64,000 bases of DNA from an uncultured Bacilli bacterium (GTDB taxonomy: Bacteria > Bacillota_I > Bacilli_A > RF39 > UBA660): assembly GCA_934098525.1 (NCBI GenBank), contig CAKONZ010000002.1:88193-152192 (forward strand), given 5' to 3'. Below the pieces are notes generated by a model, which had not been told where the DNA came from, ran no database searches, and was given only the letters and a program-made list of their open reading frames with translations. The translations under genes were made by a program, and so were the position numbers. Below are positions 9,173 through 19,328 of this stretch, in pieces; position 1 is the stretch's first letter, and every line of letters starts with the position of its first letter.

Positions 9173-11715
9173 TACTTCTCACCTCTTTCAACCTCTTTTT
9201 TTAACTCATCCAAAACATTTAAAGCATCAATTGGAGTAATCTCTAAAGGATTAATCTCTTTTAATCTTTCCTCTATCTTAGAAGTTCTCTTCTCAGAAAA
9301 ATCAAAAGATAAACTAGTTTGTTCATAAATTTCCTTCTTCTCCTTCTTATTCTCATACACATTCAAAACTTCATTTGCTCTTTCAATTATAGATTTAGGT
9401 AAATTAACCAAAGAAGCAACATGTATTCCATAACTCTTATCAACTGGACCCTTTTTAATTTTATGTAAAAAAGTAATAGAACCCTTATCTTCAACTGCAG
9501 AAACATGAACATTCTTCAAATTTCTCAAATTATTTTCCAAAGAAGTAAGTTCGTGATAATGAGTAGAAAACAATGTCTTACATTTAATTTCATCATGAAT
9601 GTATTCAAGAATTGCCTGTGCTAAACTCATACCATCATAAGTAGCAGTACCCCTACCCAATTCATCAAATAAAATCAAACTATTTATAGTAGCATTACTA
9701 ACAGCATTATTAGCCTCTTTCATTTCAACCATAAATGTAGATTCACCACTAACCAAATCATCACTAGCACCTATTCTAGTAAAAATCTTATCAAATAAAG
9801 GCAACTTAGCCTCCTTACAAGGAACAAAAGAACCCATCTGAGCCATAATAACAATAATAGCAAACATTCTCATATAAGTTGACTTACCACTCATATTAGG
9901 ACCTGTAATAAGTAAAATATTTGTATTCTCATCCATAACAACATCATTAGAAACATATTCCTTCTTAGAAACCTTCTCTACTACTGGATGTCTTCCATCT
10001 TTAATATAAATACTTCTCTCATCAACCAATACAGGTCTAACATAGTTATTAGACTCAGCAACTACAGCAAGAGATGATAAAACATCTATCTCACTAATAA
10101 TAGCAGCAACCCTTTGAATCTTTGGTATATATTTTCTGACAATATCTCTAACCTCTACAAATAAATTATACTCAAGAGCCATACTTTTCTCCTCAGCATT
10201 TAAAATCAAATCCTCTTTTTCTTTTAATGCTGGAGTAACATATCTTTCACCATTAGTTAATGTTTGTTTCCTAATATATCCATACTCATCCTTTATTTGA
10301 CTAATACTTCCTCTAGAAACTTCAATATAATAACCAAAAACTTTATTAAAACCAACTCTTAAACTCTTAATCCCTGTTCTTTCTCTTTCCTTTTGTTCAA
10401 GATCTAAAATAAAATCCTTTCCACCACTAGATAAACCTCTTAACTCATCTAATTCACTACTATAACCATTCTTAATAATATTTCCTTCTTTTATAGTAAC
10501 TGGAGCATCTTCATTTATAGACTTATCAAGTAAGTTATATAAATCATCTAAAGTATCAATATCATTTTCATACTTAATCTCTTTTAATATTCTACTTATA
10601 TCAGGTAAAAACTTAATAGAATTCTTAAGTTGTATTAAATCCCTAGCATTTAAATTACCATAACTAATTCTTCCACACAATCTCTCTAAATCATATACAT
10701 TATTCAAATCTTCTCTAAGTTCTTCTTTCAAAATAAACTCTGTAAGTAATGTAGAAATATAATCATATCTTTTTTCTATTTTTATTTTATCTACCAAAGG
10801 ATTTTCAATCCAATTTTTTAATAACCTAGAACCCATAGCAGTCTTAGTCTTATCTAACAACCACAATAAAGAATAAGTTCTCTCTTTTAATCTTAAAGTT
10901 TCAACTAATTCAAGATTTCTTTTAGAATGAACATCTAACTCTAAATATTTATTCTTATCTAATATAATTGCTTTCTGTAAATGAGACAAATTTCCTTTCT
11001 TTGTATCATTTAAATAAAATAACAAATGCTTTATAGAATTAACAATCCTAATATCTTTTATATCACTATAAACATAATCATAATCATTATCTAATAAATC
11101 ATCACTAAACGTTACTAAAATTGAATAATTATTTCTAAAAATATCTACAACTTTCCTATCTATAGTATTATTAACAATAAGTTCTTTAATATTCAAACGA
11201 ATAACTTCACTAACTAACTTATCATAATTATAATCTATTAACTCAGAATAAATAGCTCCAGTTGAAATATCAGCATAACTTATAGCATAACAATGTTTAT
11301 AATCAAAAATACTACCTATATAATTATTATCCTTTTCATCAAGTGATCCCTGTTCCATTAAAGTACCTTTAGTTACAACTTGAATTACTCCTCTTTCAAC
11401 AACACCCTTTCTATCAGGAGGTGTTAATTGTTCACAAATTGCAACTTTATATCCCTTAGAAACTAACTTTTCTAAATAAGGTAAATAAGCATGATAAGGA
11501 ATACCACACATTGGTACCCTCTCTTCAAGACCACAACTTTTTCCTGTTAAAGTAAGTTCTAATTCCTGAGACGCTACTTCTCCATCTTCAAAAAACATCT
11601 CATAAAAATCACCTATTCTATAAAACAATATAGCATCACTATATTTATCTTTTATATCCATATATTGTAACATCATAGGAGACAATTTACTTTTATCTAC
11701 TTCATTACGTTTCAT
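9172..11715 (-). CDS. mutS: DNA mismatch repair protein MutS
   Basis: Mismatch recognition ATPase, 847 residues and full length. The mismatch-intercalating Phe-X-Glu is in GDFYEMF (F37, E39). Walker A GPNMSGKST lies near residue 605, Walker B LILFDELGRGT follows, and the STHYHEL switch comes after. The extreme C-terminus carries the short EVERG-type tail. The gene is read from its own promoter at 11736-11764 and continues into rsmI. Confidence 0.97.
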   Translation of the reverse strand: MKRNEVDKSKLSPMMLQYMDIKDKYSDAILFYRIGDFYEMFFEDGEVASQELELTLTGKSCGLEERVPMCGIPYHAYLPYLEKLVSKGYKVAICEQLTPPDRKGVVERGVIQVVTKGTLMEQGSLDEKDNNYIGSIFDYKHCYAISYADISTGAIYSELIDYNYDKLVSEVIRLNIKELIVNNTIDRKVVDIFRNNYSILVTFSDDLLDNDYDYVYSDIKDIRIVNSIKHLLFYLNDTKKGNLSHLQKAIILDKNKYLELDVHSKRNLELVETLRLKERTYSLLWLLDKTKTAMGSRLLKNWIENPLVDKIKIEKRYDYISTLLTEFILKEELREDLNNVYDLERLCGRISYGNLNARDLIQLKNSIKFLPDISRILKEIKYENDIDTLDDLYNLLDKSINEDAPVTIKEGNIIKNGYSSELDELRGLSSGGKDFILDLEQKERERTGIKSLRVGFNKVFGYYIEVSRGSISQIKDEYGYIRKQTLTNGERYVTPALKEKEDLILNAEEKSMALEYNLFVEVRDIVRKYIPKIQRVAAIISEIDVLSSLAVVAESNNYVRPVLVDERSIYIKDGRHPVVEKVSKKEYVSNDVVMDENTNILLITGPNMSGKSTYMRMFAIIVIMAQMGSFVPCKEAKLPLFDKIFTRIGASDDLVSGESTFMVEMKEANNAVSNATINSLILFDELGRGTATYDGMSLAQAILEYIHDEIKCKTLFSTHYHELTSLENNLRNLKNVHVSAVEDKGSITFLHKIKKGPVDKSYGIHVASLVNLPKSIIERANEVLNVYENKKEKKEIYEQTSLSFDFSEKRTSKIEERLKEINPLEITPIDALNVLDELKKEVERGEK

Positions 11716-11735
11716 TTATACTTCACCTAACAATT

Positions 11736-11764
11736 ATTATACAAAAAAATAACCACATTTACAA
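11736..11764 (-). promoter_or_regulatory. mutS promoter
   Basis: Minus-strand TTGTAA (11759-11764), 17-base spacer and TATAAT (11736-11741), followed by AGGTGA before the mutS start. Confidence 0.7.
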
Positions 11765-11780
11765 AAAAAATCAATAAAAA

Positions 11781-11809
11781 AACCTCTAAAATCAAAAATT
11801 TTAAAGGTT
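11781..11809 (-). terminator. Terminator of the type IV secretion-like operon
   Basis: Minus-strand arms AACCTTTAAAAT (11798-11809) and ATTTTAGAGGTT (11781-11792) with one mismatch, followed by a run of seven T. It separates the secretion operon from mutS. Confidence 0.8.
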
Positions 11810-11816
11810 ATATAAA

Positions 11817-13946
11817 CTATTCATCAAAGAAATCATCAAAAAATTGATCATCAGTAATATTATTATATTTTTCACTAACAGAAGACAAAGGTTTCAAAGT
11901 AGAATTATCTTTCATATCAGTATCTTCAACATAAATATCTTTAACTGTATTAACATCTTCAACTTTTTGTTTTTTATTTTTCAAAGCTTCTTGTTCAGCC
12001 TTTTCTTCAGCTTCTAATTCTGCTATCTTAGCATCTATTCTTTTAACCAAATCATCTACAGATATAGAAGAATCCTTATTATTAGAATCAGAACTAGGAT
12101 TAGCAGAAGATGGTTCAAATAAATTTTGTCCAAAAGGATTAGCAGCAAAAGGATTGGCTGCAAACGGATTAGCAAAAGGATTTATACTTTGTCCATTTGG
12201 AGAATTTACCATATTATTAAAATTCTCTTTTTTCTTGCTCTGAACAAAATCTTTTAAACTAAATACTGAAATCTTTTCCTTTTCTCTTTGAACAAATGGA
12301 TCAGCTTCACCATACTTAACTCCCCAATCTATTTCAAAATTAGGTTTTAATCTAGTTTTAAAAGGATCCAATCTAACTCTTTTTACTATAGCTTCAAACT
12401 GTTTCATTCTTTGAAGATCTGCTACTGTTGCTAAAGGTCTTGTCTCTTCATGTTCTTTATCACCCTTACCAACTTTTACTCTTCTCTCACCACATAACTC
12501 AGATATCTCTTTAAGTGCAGCAAGTTCAGTAGTAAGTAAATATAACATATTATTACAGTTACTTCTAATAGTTTGAGCATTTTCTTTTCCATAAACAGCA
12601 TCAAGTCCAGCAAAGTTCTGAATTATCATAGTAAATCTGATTTTTCTAGAACGAGCTGCTGTAATCATTGTAGTAACGTCCTTCAAAGGAGGCATATTCT
12701 GGAACTCATCAAGAATAAAATTAGTTCTTACAGGAAGTTCACCATTATTACTATTTTGTGCCACATCAATTAATGATTCATAACATTGCTTAATAAATAT
12801 TGTAGCAAGAGCATGATAAGTTTTCTTTTCATCTTGAATAATCATAAATACTGCAGTTTTTTCTTTTCCTATTGACTCCATCTCAAAATCACTTCTAGAA
12901 AGCATTTCTGAAAGATTTTCACGAGATGCAAACAATCTGATTTTTTGTTTTAATGTAGAAATAATAGAGCCCTTAGTCTCCTCAGGAGCATAAACAGTAC
13001 CTGAAGCACAAGTATATGCAGCACCAGCTGGATCCTTAGCATTAAAATATTCTTTTATATAATTACTTCTAGGTCCATATTTTTCTTCACCCTCAGTAGT
13101 CATCAAAGAAACACTATTAATATTAACCTGCTCCGGTTTAGCATCCTCAAACAAACCTAAAGTAAGACCTGAAAAATAATCTGCTGCTGTCTTTTCCCAG
13201 AATGGGTCTTTACTTCCACCCTCTTCATACAAAATATTAGCAGCTAAATCGTCTAACAACTCCATAGCCTTATCACTATTACCATTTCTATATAAACTAT
13301 ATGGTAAAGCAAGAGGATTCCAACAATTTCCTCTTTGTGGCTCTCTGAAGTTCAAAATAACAATTTTATATCCTCTTTCTTTCAATAAACCAGCACTCTC
13401 ACGATATATTTCACCCTTAGGGTCAGTAATAATCATTGACTCACCCTTCTTAGCCAAAATTTTAACCAATGGATGAATAATACATTGAGTTTTACCAGTA
13501 CCAGTTGAACCTATTACTAAGTTATGACTTTCACCATTATCAACCCACATCTTTTCTCCATCATTTATAATTGGAAAACCTGCTTTTTCATAATATGGGT
13601 CTTTTACTCTAACTTCACTTAAAGTAGACTTCATTTCTTTTGGTTTACACCAATCAGAATAGCCCTTCTTTTCTTTCTTTCCTATAGAAAAACCAAAACC
13701 TTCTTCTCTTTCAAAAAAATATGACTTACAAGAAACAAATATAAATACCATTAATAACAAATAAAGTATTAATAACGCATCTAAATGATTTACAAAAGCA
13801 GGAAATGGATTTAATCCAGCAAAACCTTCACCAGCTGCTGCAGATGCTAAATTATTAACAAATATAGCTACAACAAATAATCCAACAACAGCAAATATTA
13901 AAAATATCAACCAATCTTGTAAAGTAGCTTTAAATTTAAATTTCAT
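11817..13946 (-). CDS. virD4: VirD4/TraG-type coupling ATPase
   Basis: Type IV coupling protein that would deliver substrates to a secretion channel. It has two N-terminal membrane helices (about 12-32 and 55-73), Walker A GSTGTGKT (146-153), TDPKGEIY just after it, GRGNCWNPL-type motifs, and Walker B FILDEFQNMPP (about residue 410). The C-terminal ~140 residues are hydrophilic and carry tandem NPFA/NPFAA units (near residues 590-615) and an acidic helix, unlike typical conjugation proteins. It is the last gene of the operon. No relaxase is nearby, so the substrate could be protein rather than DNA. Confidence 0.93.
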   Translation of the reverse strand: MKFKFKATLQDWLIFLIFAVVGLFVVAIFVNNLASAAAGEGFAGLNPFPAFVNHLDALLILYLLLMVFIFVSCKSYFFEREEGFGFSIGKKEKKGYSDWCKPKEMKSTLSEVRVKDPYYEKAGFPIINDGEKMWVDNGESHNLVIGSTGTGKTQCIIHPLVKILAKKGESMIITDPKGEIYRESAGLLKERGYKIVILNFREPQRGNCWNPLALPYSLYRNGNSDKAMELLDDLAANILYEEGGSKDPFWEKTAADYFSGLTLGLFEDAKPEQVNINSVSLMTTEGEEKYGPRSNYIKEYFNAKDPAGAAYTCASGTVYAPEETKGSIISTLKQKIRLFASRENLSEMLSRSDFEMESIGKEKTAVFMIIQDEKKTYHALATIFIKQCYESLIDVAQNSNNGELPVRTNFILDEFQNMPPLKDVTTMITAARSRKIRFTMIIQNFAGLDAVYGKENAQTIRSNCNNMLYLLTTELAALKEISELCGERRVKVGKGDKEHEETRPLATVADLQRMKQFEAIVKRVRLDPFKTRLKPNFEIDWGVKYGEADPFVQREKEKISVFSLKDFVQSKKKENFNNMVNSPNGQSINPFANPFAANPFAANPFGQNLFEPSSANPSSDSNNKDSSISVDDLVKRIDAKIAELEAEEKAEQEALKNKKQKVEDVNTVKDIYVEDTDMKDNSTLKPLSSVSEKYNNITDDQFFDDFFDE

Positions 13947-13964
13947 AACAATCCCTCCTGTTTA

Positions 13965-15755
13965 CTAAAGTCCTCCGCCACTACCAAATGAATCTAACTC
14001 TTCTTGAGATAAAATAACAGACATTCTCATTCTTCTAGAACCACAAACAAACAATGCTTCTCCTTGAGAATATTTCTTTATACTTTCCTTTTCATTATCA
14101 TTTAAATCAATAAGTAAAGACAAATCTTCAACAGCTTGTTTCTTTAATCCCATAACTAAATAATAAGCAGCATTATCAAATATTGCCTTACCTTGAGTAA
14201 TAACAGCTTGTGGTGTAAAATCACTAGGTTGTTGAGTAATAATTATATTACCTGTATTATACTTACGACTTCTTCTTTGAATTTGAGCCAAGAAATCAGC
14301 TCCTAAAACATTACCACCAGATAATAATACATGAGCTTCATCAACCATCATAACTGTATTAATAGAAGAATCCAAACACAAACTCCATGCATATTTCAAA
14401 ATATTAAAGAACAATGCATTACGAACATTAACATCAGCATTCATTAACTCTCTAATATTAAATACTATAAAATTACTTTTTGGAGCAATAGTAGTATGTC
14501 CATTAAAATAAAATTTCAATTCATTTGTAATAGGTCTAATCTTAAGCTCTAATCTCTCTAAAATATCTCTTTCATGTGACATTTCTGGACTAGCCATAAG
14601 TTTTCCTTTAATAGTAGCATAAACATCATCAAAAGTAGGATAATTCTCTGATTTATAATTAGAAAAATCTGTATTAAAATCAATACCAAATCTACGATAA
14701 GTATCTTGAACTAACTCAATAAAAACATTAAGAACATCCTCTTCTATAGATGGATCATAATATTTCATAAATGCTTTTAAAAATTGTAAAGTCTTAGTAA
14801 GAACAGTATATCCTAACCCTTGTTTAACTTCATCTTCATCAGCATCAATTAATACTTCAAGTGGATTAATTAAACCAAACTCTCCACCTTTACCTAAATC
14901 AATATTATCTCCGCCAAATAAATCAGTCATATATTTCAATTCATTTTCAGGGTCAATTGCAACAACTTTATAACCATTTCTTAAAGCAGATCTCAACATT
15001 AACTTAGCAGCAGTAGATTTACCACTACCAGAAGTACCTAATATAATCATATTAGCATTATTTCTATTATGTTCTTTTCTTATTTGATATAAAAACTGAT
15101 TAAATAAAACAACTCCTCCAGAAAAATCAATACCCATTAATGTAGAAGGACCTGGATCTTTAATAGTATCAAATATAAAAGGATACATACCAGCCATAGT
15201 AGGAGAAGGCATAATTGTACCAACTCTTTCCTCTACATCTTGTTTAGGGAAAATAGGTAAAATTGATTTTAATACTTTTTCTTGTTCAAACTTAATTGGA
15301 ACAGCCCTAAGTAACTTAGCATCCAAATAGTTTTTAACTTGTAGTCTCTTTACCTCTAATTCTTCTTTTGTATCAGCAGTAAGTACTAAGTGCATTTGAA
15401 AATCAAAAGTCTTAGCATTATTAGCCGCTAATTGTTGAATATATTCTTCTAAAGTCTCATAGTCCTGTCTAATTCTTTCCTGTGCAGTAGCATCTTTTTC
15501 TTCACTATATCTTTCCTTTAAATCAGCAAGTTGTTTATTTAATAACTTACTAAGAGTTTGAAAAGGAACAGGAATATGTTTAATAACAACCTTAACACCA
15601 GGCATACTAGTAAGATCAGATAAAAAACCAACCTCTACAGATCTAGGATAAGAAATAGCAGTCAATATTGTCATATACTTATCAGCAACTCTAATAGTAT
15701 CAGGAGTAAACTCTAATCCTTTTGGAGCAACTTCAGACTTAATAGCGCTTCTCAT
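13965..15755 (-). CDS. virB4: VirB4-type secretion ATPase, C-terminal cistron
   Basis: Traffic ATPase of a type IV secretion-like system. It starts with the middle CagE/TrbE/VirB4 region (about 1-190) and continues with the ATPase: Walker A GTSGSGKST (240-248), AIDPENELKYM, and Walker B VMMVDEAHVL, then QIQRRSRKY and IITQQPSD. At 596 residues it lacks the usual N-terminal ~200 residues, which are encoded by the preceding gene. The ATG at 15755 overlaps that gene's stop (TAATG), so both products are likely made in step. Confidence 0.92.
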   Translation of the reverse strand: MRSAIKSEVAPKGLEFTPDTIRVADKYMTILTAISYPRSVEVGFLSDLTSMPGVKVVIKHIPVPFQTLSKLLNKQLADLKERYSEEKDATAQERIRQDYETLEEYIQQLAANNAKTFDFQMHLVLTADTKEELEVKRLQVKNYLDAKLLRAVPIKFEQEKVLKSILPIFPKQDVEERVGTIMPSPTMAGMYPFIFDTIKDPGPSTLMGIDFSGGVVLFNQFLYQIRKEHNRNNANMIILGTSGSGKSTAAKLMLRSALRNGYKVVAIDPENELKYMTDLFGGDNIDLGKGGEFGLINPLEVLIDADEDEVKQGLGYTVLTKTLQFLKAFMKYYDPSIEEDVLNVFIELVQDTYRRFGIDFNTDFSNYKSENYPTFDDVYATIKGKLMASPEMSHERDILERLELKIRPITNELKFYFNGHTTIAPKSNFIVFNIRELMNADVNVRNALFFNILKYAWSLCLDSSINTVMMVDEAHVLLSGGNVLGADFLAQIQRRSRKYNTGNIIITQQPSDFTPQAVITQGKAIFDNAAYYLVMGLKKQAVEDLSLLIDLNDNEKESIKKYSQGEALFVCGSRRMRMSVILSQEELDSFGSGGGL

Positions 15756-16498
15756 TATATAATCACACTCCCTGCCTCATATTTTCTTCCCCCATTTAAT
15801 AAATTATCCAAAATGGTTCTCAAATCATCATCACTTGTTTGACTACAAGTAAGATCACAACTACTAATACCATTAATTAAATTTCTAAGTTTCTTTTGTA
15901 AGATATCAAGTTTCTTTTCTTTAAATAAAATATAATATTCAATATCTGAAACCTGATTATTAACAAATATATCACCCTTATTCATATCCTGAGCTATTAT
16001 CTTTCTAAGTCTAGGATCATTAGTTTTATTAAATAATATTTGCATCTCAGCTTGATACATAGAAATATCAACTGGTCTATCTGCTATCATAAGCCAAAAC
16101 TCAAAATCAATAGTATTATAAAAATTCATAAGACCAAAAATTATATTATCAGCTTGAAATTGTTCAAGAATGAAAATATTTTTAGGTTGAATTTTTACAC
16201 CAGTTACCATATACCCATCTTTAGTATAAATAATATTATTTTTAATTGTCTTTAAATTAAGCCAATTTTCAGTATACCTAGGATTACTTATAGCAGCCTT
16301 AGATAACTTCTTACCTCCTGACATTTTAGTAGACATTCCTGACTGTACCCTCATTCCAGGAGTCATTGCATTATTCATAGTTTGTATAGTTTGAGTATTC
16401 TGCATATTTGTTTGATTATTACTTTGATTATTACTAAAATTAGAAATTCCTTGGGAACCCTGATCTTGGTAATTCATCTGATTCTGTTGGTTGTTCAT
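15755..16498 (-). CDS. VirB4 N-terminal cistron (separate polypeptide)
   Basis: 247 residues. The first ~75 are Gln/Asn/Met-rich and disordered. From about residue 85 (NLKTIKNNIIYTKDGYMV) it resembles the N-terminal domain of VirB4-type proteins (IKPKN-type and FQADNIIFGLMNF segments) with no ATPase motif. It sits immediately before the ATPase-bearing cistron with a one-base overlap, and its start overlaps the PrgI gene by 59 bases. I infer a VirB4 split into two subunits. A sequencing frameshift is unlikely because the junction is a clean TAATG coupling, but this is untested. Confidence 0.7.
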   Translation of the reverse strand: MNNQQNQMNYQDQGSQGISNFSNNQSNNQTNMQNTQTIQTMNNAMTPGMRVQSGMSTKMSGGKKLSKAAISNPRYTENWLNLKTIKNNIIYTKDGYMVTGVKIQPKNIFILEQFQADNIIFGLMNFYNTIDFEFWLMIADRPVDISMYQAEMQILFNKTNDPRLRKIIAQDMNKGDIFVNNQVSDIEYYILFKEKKLDILQKKLRNLINGISSCDLTCSQTSDDDLRTILDNLLNGGRKYEAGSVII

Positions 16499-16799
16499 AT
16501 TGATAACACCATCCTCTCCAATAATATCTTCTTATATCTTTAAAATAAAATCTAAAGATTGTTACTAACAAATACCTACAATTGTGATAATTAGGTATTG
16601 GAAACACCAAGAACACCCCTATTAAAAAAGGTAAAAGAGCAAGAATTGCAATCACTATATTAGTAATTGGAAAGCTCATAAACAGTACAAACGAAATCAA
16701 TATAGCTATAGAAACCAATATCAAATCAGGTAGTCTCATAAAGCCAAATATTAACCCTTGTTTCTTACTATTTGAAGGAATTATATAATTACCATTCAT
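16440..16799 (-). CDS. PrgI/VirB3-like membrane protein
   Basis: 119 residues with two close hydrophobic helices (about 25-45 and 47-68) and the PrgI-type ending: FPIPNYHNCRYLL followed by FYFKDIRRYYWRGWCYQYE. In Gram-positive type IV systems PrgI is the VirB3 equivalent and lies next to VirB4, as here. A GGGGATGA site precedes the ATG. Confidence 0.82.
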   Translation of the reverse strand: MNGNYIIPSNSKKQGLIFGFMRLPDLILVSIAILISFVLFMSFPITNIVIAILALLPFLIGVFLVFPIPNYHNCRYLLVTIFRFYFKDIRRYYWRGWCYQYEQPTESDELPRSGFPRNF

Positions 16800-16828
16800 A
16801 TTTAATCATCCCCTTTTTATAAACATAA

Positions 16829-19258
16829 TTAGTTATTTTTAGTTTTATTTCTATATTCGTCCATTTTTTGTGCAGCAATAAATTCAGCACTATTTTTTGT
16901 TATATCTCTATGTAAAACAACATCATCACCTAACTTACTATATAAACTAGCGTCATTATTTAATTGTTTTTGCAACCAATCTTTATCTATGTTTGTTGCT
17001 TTCATTGTATATCCAGCCTTAGATAAATCCGCAGAACTAAGTAGTTTACCATTATTATCTCTATAAACTATTGCACCATTTTCTACAGACGGATAAATTT
17101 TTTCCCCGTCCGCGTTCACATAAGCATCAACATACCACTGACCATTCGCACCAGCTTTCCATGTATCATCCTTAAAGTCTAATTCAATAATGCTAGCCAA
17201 ATTATCAGAACTAAACAATCCTGAAGTATCCATTTTAATTAAATCATCAAGACGTTTCTTTTTAGCGTTAACAACTTCGTTAGTACCAGAATTAATCAAA
17301 TCCGTAATAGCTTGTTTTTCCAACAATTTGATAGAACTCTCTGCATCACTTATATTTAAGCTTACATTACTGTTAACACCATTATTATTACTATCAACAC
17401 CAAATTGCATATTTACATCAACAGTATCGAGACTCTTAGCACGTGCATCCGCAATATTTGAAGTTAATTGATTGAAATTTGCAGTAAGTGCCATACTTTG
17501 TAATTCCACACTACCATTTTTAGAAGCAGCAGTAATAGCATCATTGATATCAGTCTCGACACCATTAATCTTTACCTTTGCAACACCTTCGGCCTGAAGA
17601 TTTTGTAATTCATCAACAGTAAATTTTCTGGATGTAGCACGTGTTTTGCCAAGATTCTTACCTGTTATTGTTGTTTGAGTTGTTTGGTCTTTTCCAACCT
17701 CTTTTTTACCAGTGTTCGACAGATCTTCTTGTGCATTGGCTACTTCATCAATATGTTGAAGCTGTGCCTTTAATTTTTCGCCTTCTGTTGCAATACCAAA
17801 AGTAGCAGCAGCCCTATTTTTAAACATATCCTTAAGCTTTGGGCTAACACCAGCACCAAGCAAATCTCCATAAGCACGAGATTTACTTTTTGCAGTTGAA
17901 ATAGCACTACTTGCACCTTTGCCTTTCCAACCATCCTTTGCACCACTAAGACCAGCAGATAAACCACCAGAAAGTGAAGCTTTAGCAATTGCCCAATTTC
18001 TTCCTTTTTCACCTTTTTGAATATTACTAGCAGCAGCATATCCTCTTGATACACCACCAACTGCAGCTGCTGCAACACCAGCAGTTGCAAGTCCAAAACC
18101 TTTTTTAGCCATATTAAATGATTCTTTAAATGATCCAGCACCAGAAATACCAAAAATTTTACTTATAAAAGATGGTAAAAGTTTTGCAAAAGTCAAAATT
18201 CCTAAAATTAAAATTACACCAATATGTTTTTGAGTCAATTTATCACTGCTAGCTGTGATTATAGTTGTGGCCAGTGAAATAGAAAATAATTTCAAAAACA
18301 AATCAAAATAAACCGAAGCGAAACTTTTAAGCCATTGGTTAAATATTTTATCTTTAGGATTCAAATAACAAATAAAAGCAATTGGAGCAATAACTCTCAA
18401 AACTATAATTTTTAAGTCTCTTACTACAATTTCTATACACATTACAAAAATAAAGACAACAAGAGCCAAGCCAATAATAAGATTAATAACAAAGTTTAGA
18501 TCATACATTTCACCAAGAGCACATACATATCCTACATAAAAGTTAACAGACCCCATATATAATATAGCGCCACCAGCCAATCCAGGATAATATAATAAAC
18601 TGCTATTTTCTTTTTTTAACTCACTATAATTATCATATTTATAACCCTTTTCATTGTCTTTGGCTTCCCTACAAACTTTTTCATCAACAACGTTATTAGC
18701 AATAAGACTTACAAGCTTTGTTGGTGCTGGCATAACAGCCGAAGAAACAAGCGACTTAGTAAAACTAACAAATTTAGTATTCAAATCAAGCAAACTAGAA
18801 AAAACACTACCCACAACAACATAACCAGGTTGCAAATTTTCATATCTAGAAGCTTTTTTATCATTAGGATTAATAGGTTCAGTTGTATAGTTAACTTTAA
18901 CAAAATTTGTAATAAAACCATCTGGTCCTATAACAGCAGGTTGTATTTTATCAATCATAAAATTATATATCGTATTAAAAGAAATAAGTAAAAGAAAGCA
19001 AACAACTATACGCGAAAGCATCTTTCCCGCTCCAGCTTGTTTATCACTAACTTTATCAGGATCTATAACCATTTGTAGTAAAGTAATGATTATTCTAAAT
19101 ACCATAAATGTTCCAACCAAAATATAAGCATTTTCTACGACAGGATTAATATTAAAAATATCAGTACCTTCAACAGCCAAACTTATTAGAACATTATATA
19201 AATAAACACCAACTTTATATACACCAGTAAGGATAAAATAGAAAGCAATGCTAATCAT
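16829..19258 (-). CDS. VirB6/TrbL-like polytopic membrane protein with long soluble tail
   Basis: About 809 residues. The N-terminal ~370 residues contain about eight membrane helices (near 5-30, 43-68, 84-104, 225-250, 258-283, 287-303, 318-340, 348-370) and look like the inner-membrane channel component VirB6/TrbL. A Gly/Ala-rich linker (about 380-470) and a ~320-residue soluble C-terminal region follow. The tail is encoded by DNA with patches near 50% GC (for example 17101-17160), much richer than its surroundings. I recognise no known fold in the tail. The ATG at 19258 is chosen for the AAGGAG at correct spacing. Confidence 0.75.
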   Translation of the reverse strand: MISIAFYFILTGVYKVGVYLYNVLISLAVEGTDIFNINPVVENAYILVGTFMVFRIIITLLQMVIDPDKVSDKQAGAGKMLSRIVVCFLLLISFNTIYNFMIDKIQPAVIGPDGFITNFVKVNYTTEPINPNDKKASRYENLQPGYVVVGSVFSSLLDLNTKFVSFTKSLVSSAVMPAPTKLVSLIANNVVDEKVCREAKDNEKGYKYDNYSELKKENSSLLYYPGLAGGAILYMGSVNFYVGYVCALGEMYDLNFVINLIIGLALVVFIFVMCIEIVVRDLKIIVLRVIAPIAFICYLNPKDKIFNQWLKSFASVYFDLFLKLFSISLATTIITASSDKLTQKHIGVILILGILTFAKLLPSFISKIFGISGAGSFKESFNMAKKGFGLATAGVAAAAVGGVSRGYAAASNIQKGEKGRNWAIAKASLSGGLSAGLSGAKDGWKGKGASSAISTAKSKSRAYGDLLGAGVSPKLKDMFKNRAAATFGIATEGEKLKAQLQHIDEVANAQEDLSNTGKKEVGKDQTTQTTITGKNLGKTRATSRKFTVDELQNLQAEGVAKVKINGVETDINDAITAASKNGSVELQSMALTANFNQLTSNIADARAKSLDTVDVNMQFGVDSNNNGVNSNVSLNISDAESSIKLLEKQAITDLINSGTNEVVNAKKKRLDDLIKMDTSGLFSSDNLASIIELDFKDDTWKAGANGQWYVDAYVNADGEKIYPSVENGAIVYRDNNGKLLSSADLSKAGYTMKATNIDKDWLQKQLNNDASLYSKLGDDVVLHRDITKNSAEFIAAQKMDEYRNKTKNN

Positions 19259-19299
19259 AAAAACCACTCCTTTTTAATAAAGATACCATTACAACATAA

Positions 19300-19328
19300 A
19301 TTATAACAAAAAAAAAGACAAATAACAA
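19300..19328 (-). promoter_or_regulatory. Internal promoter before the VirB6-like gene
   Basis: Minus-strand TTGTTA (19323-19328), 17-base spacer and TATAAT (19300-19305). It begins inside the terminator that follows the pilin gene, so the downstream secretion genes can be transcribed independently of the pilin. Confidence 0.55.

Noticed and set aside
12100..12190. NPF repeats as eukaryotic-type EH-domain ligands
   Set aside because: Short low-complexity repeats alone do not support a host-interaction role.
17770..18153. 127-codon Leu/Val-rich minus-strand frame inside the VirB6-like gene
   Set aside because: It is an out-of-frame reading of the same strand as a well-supported gene and has a biased, implausible composition.
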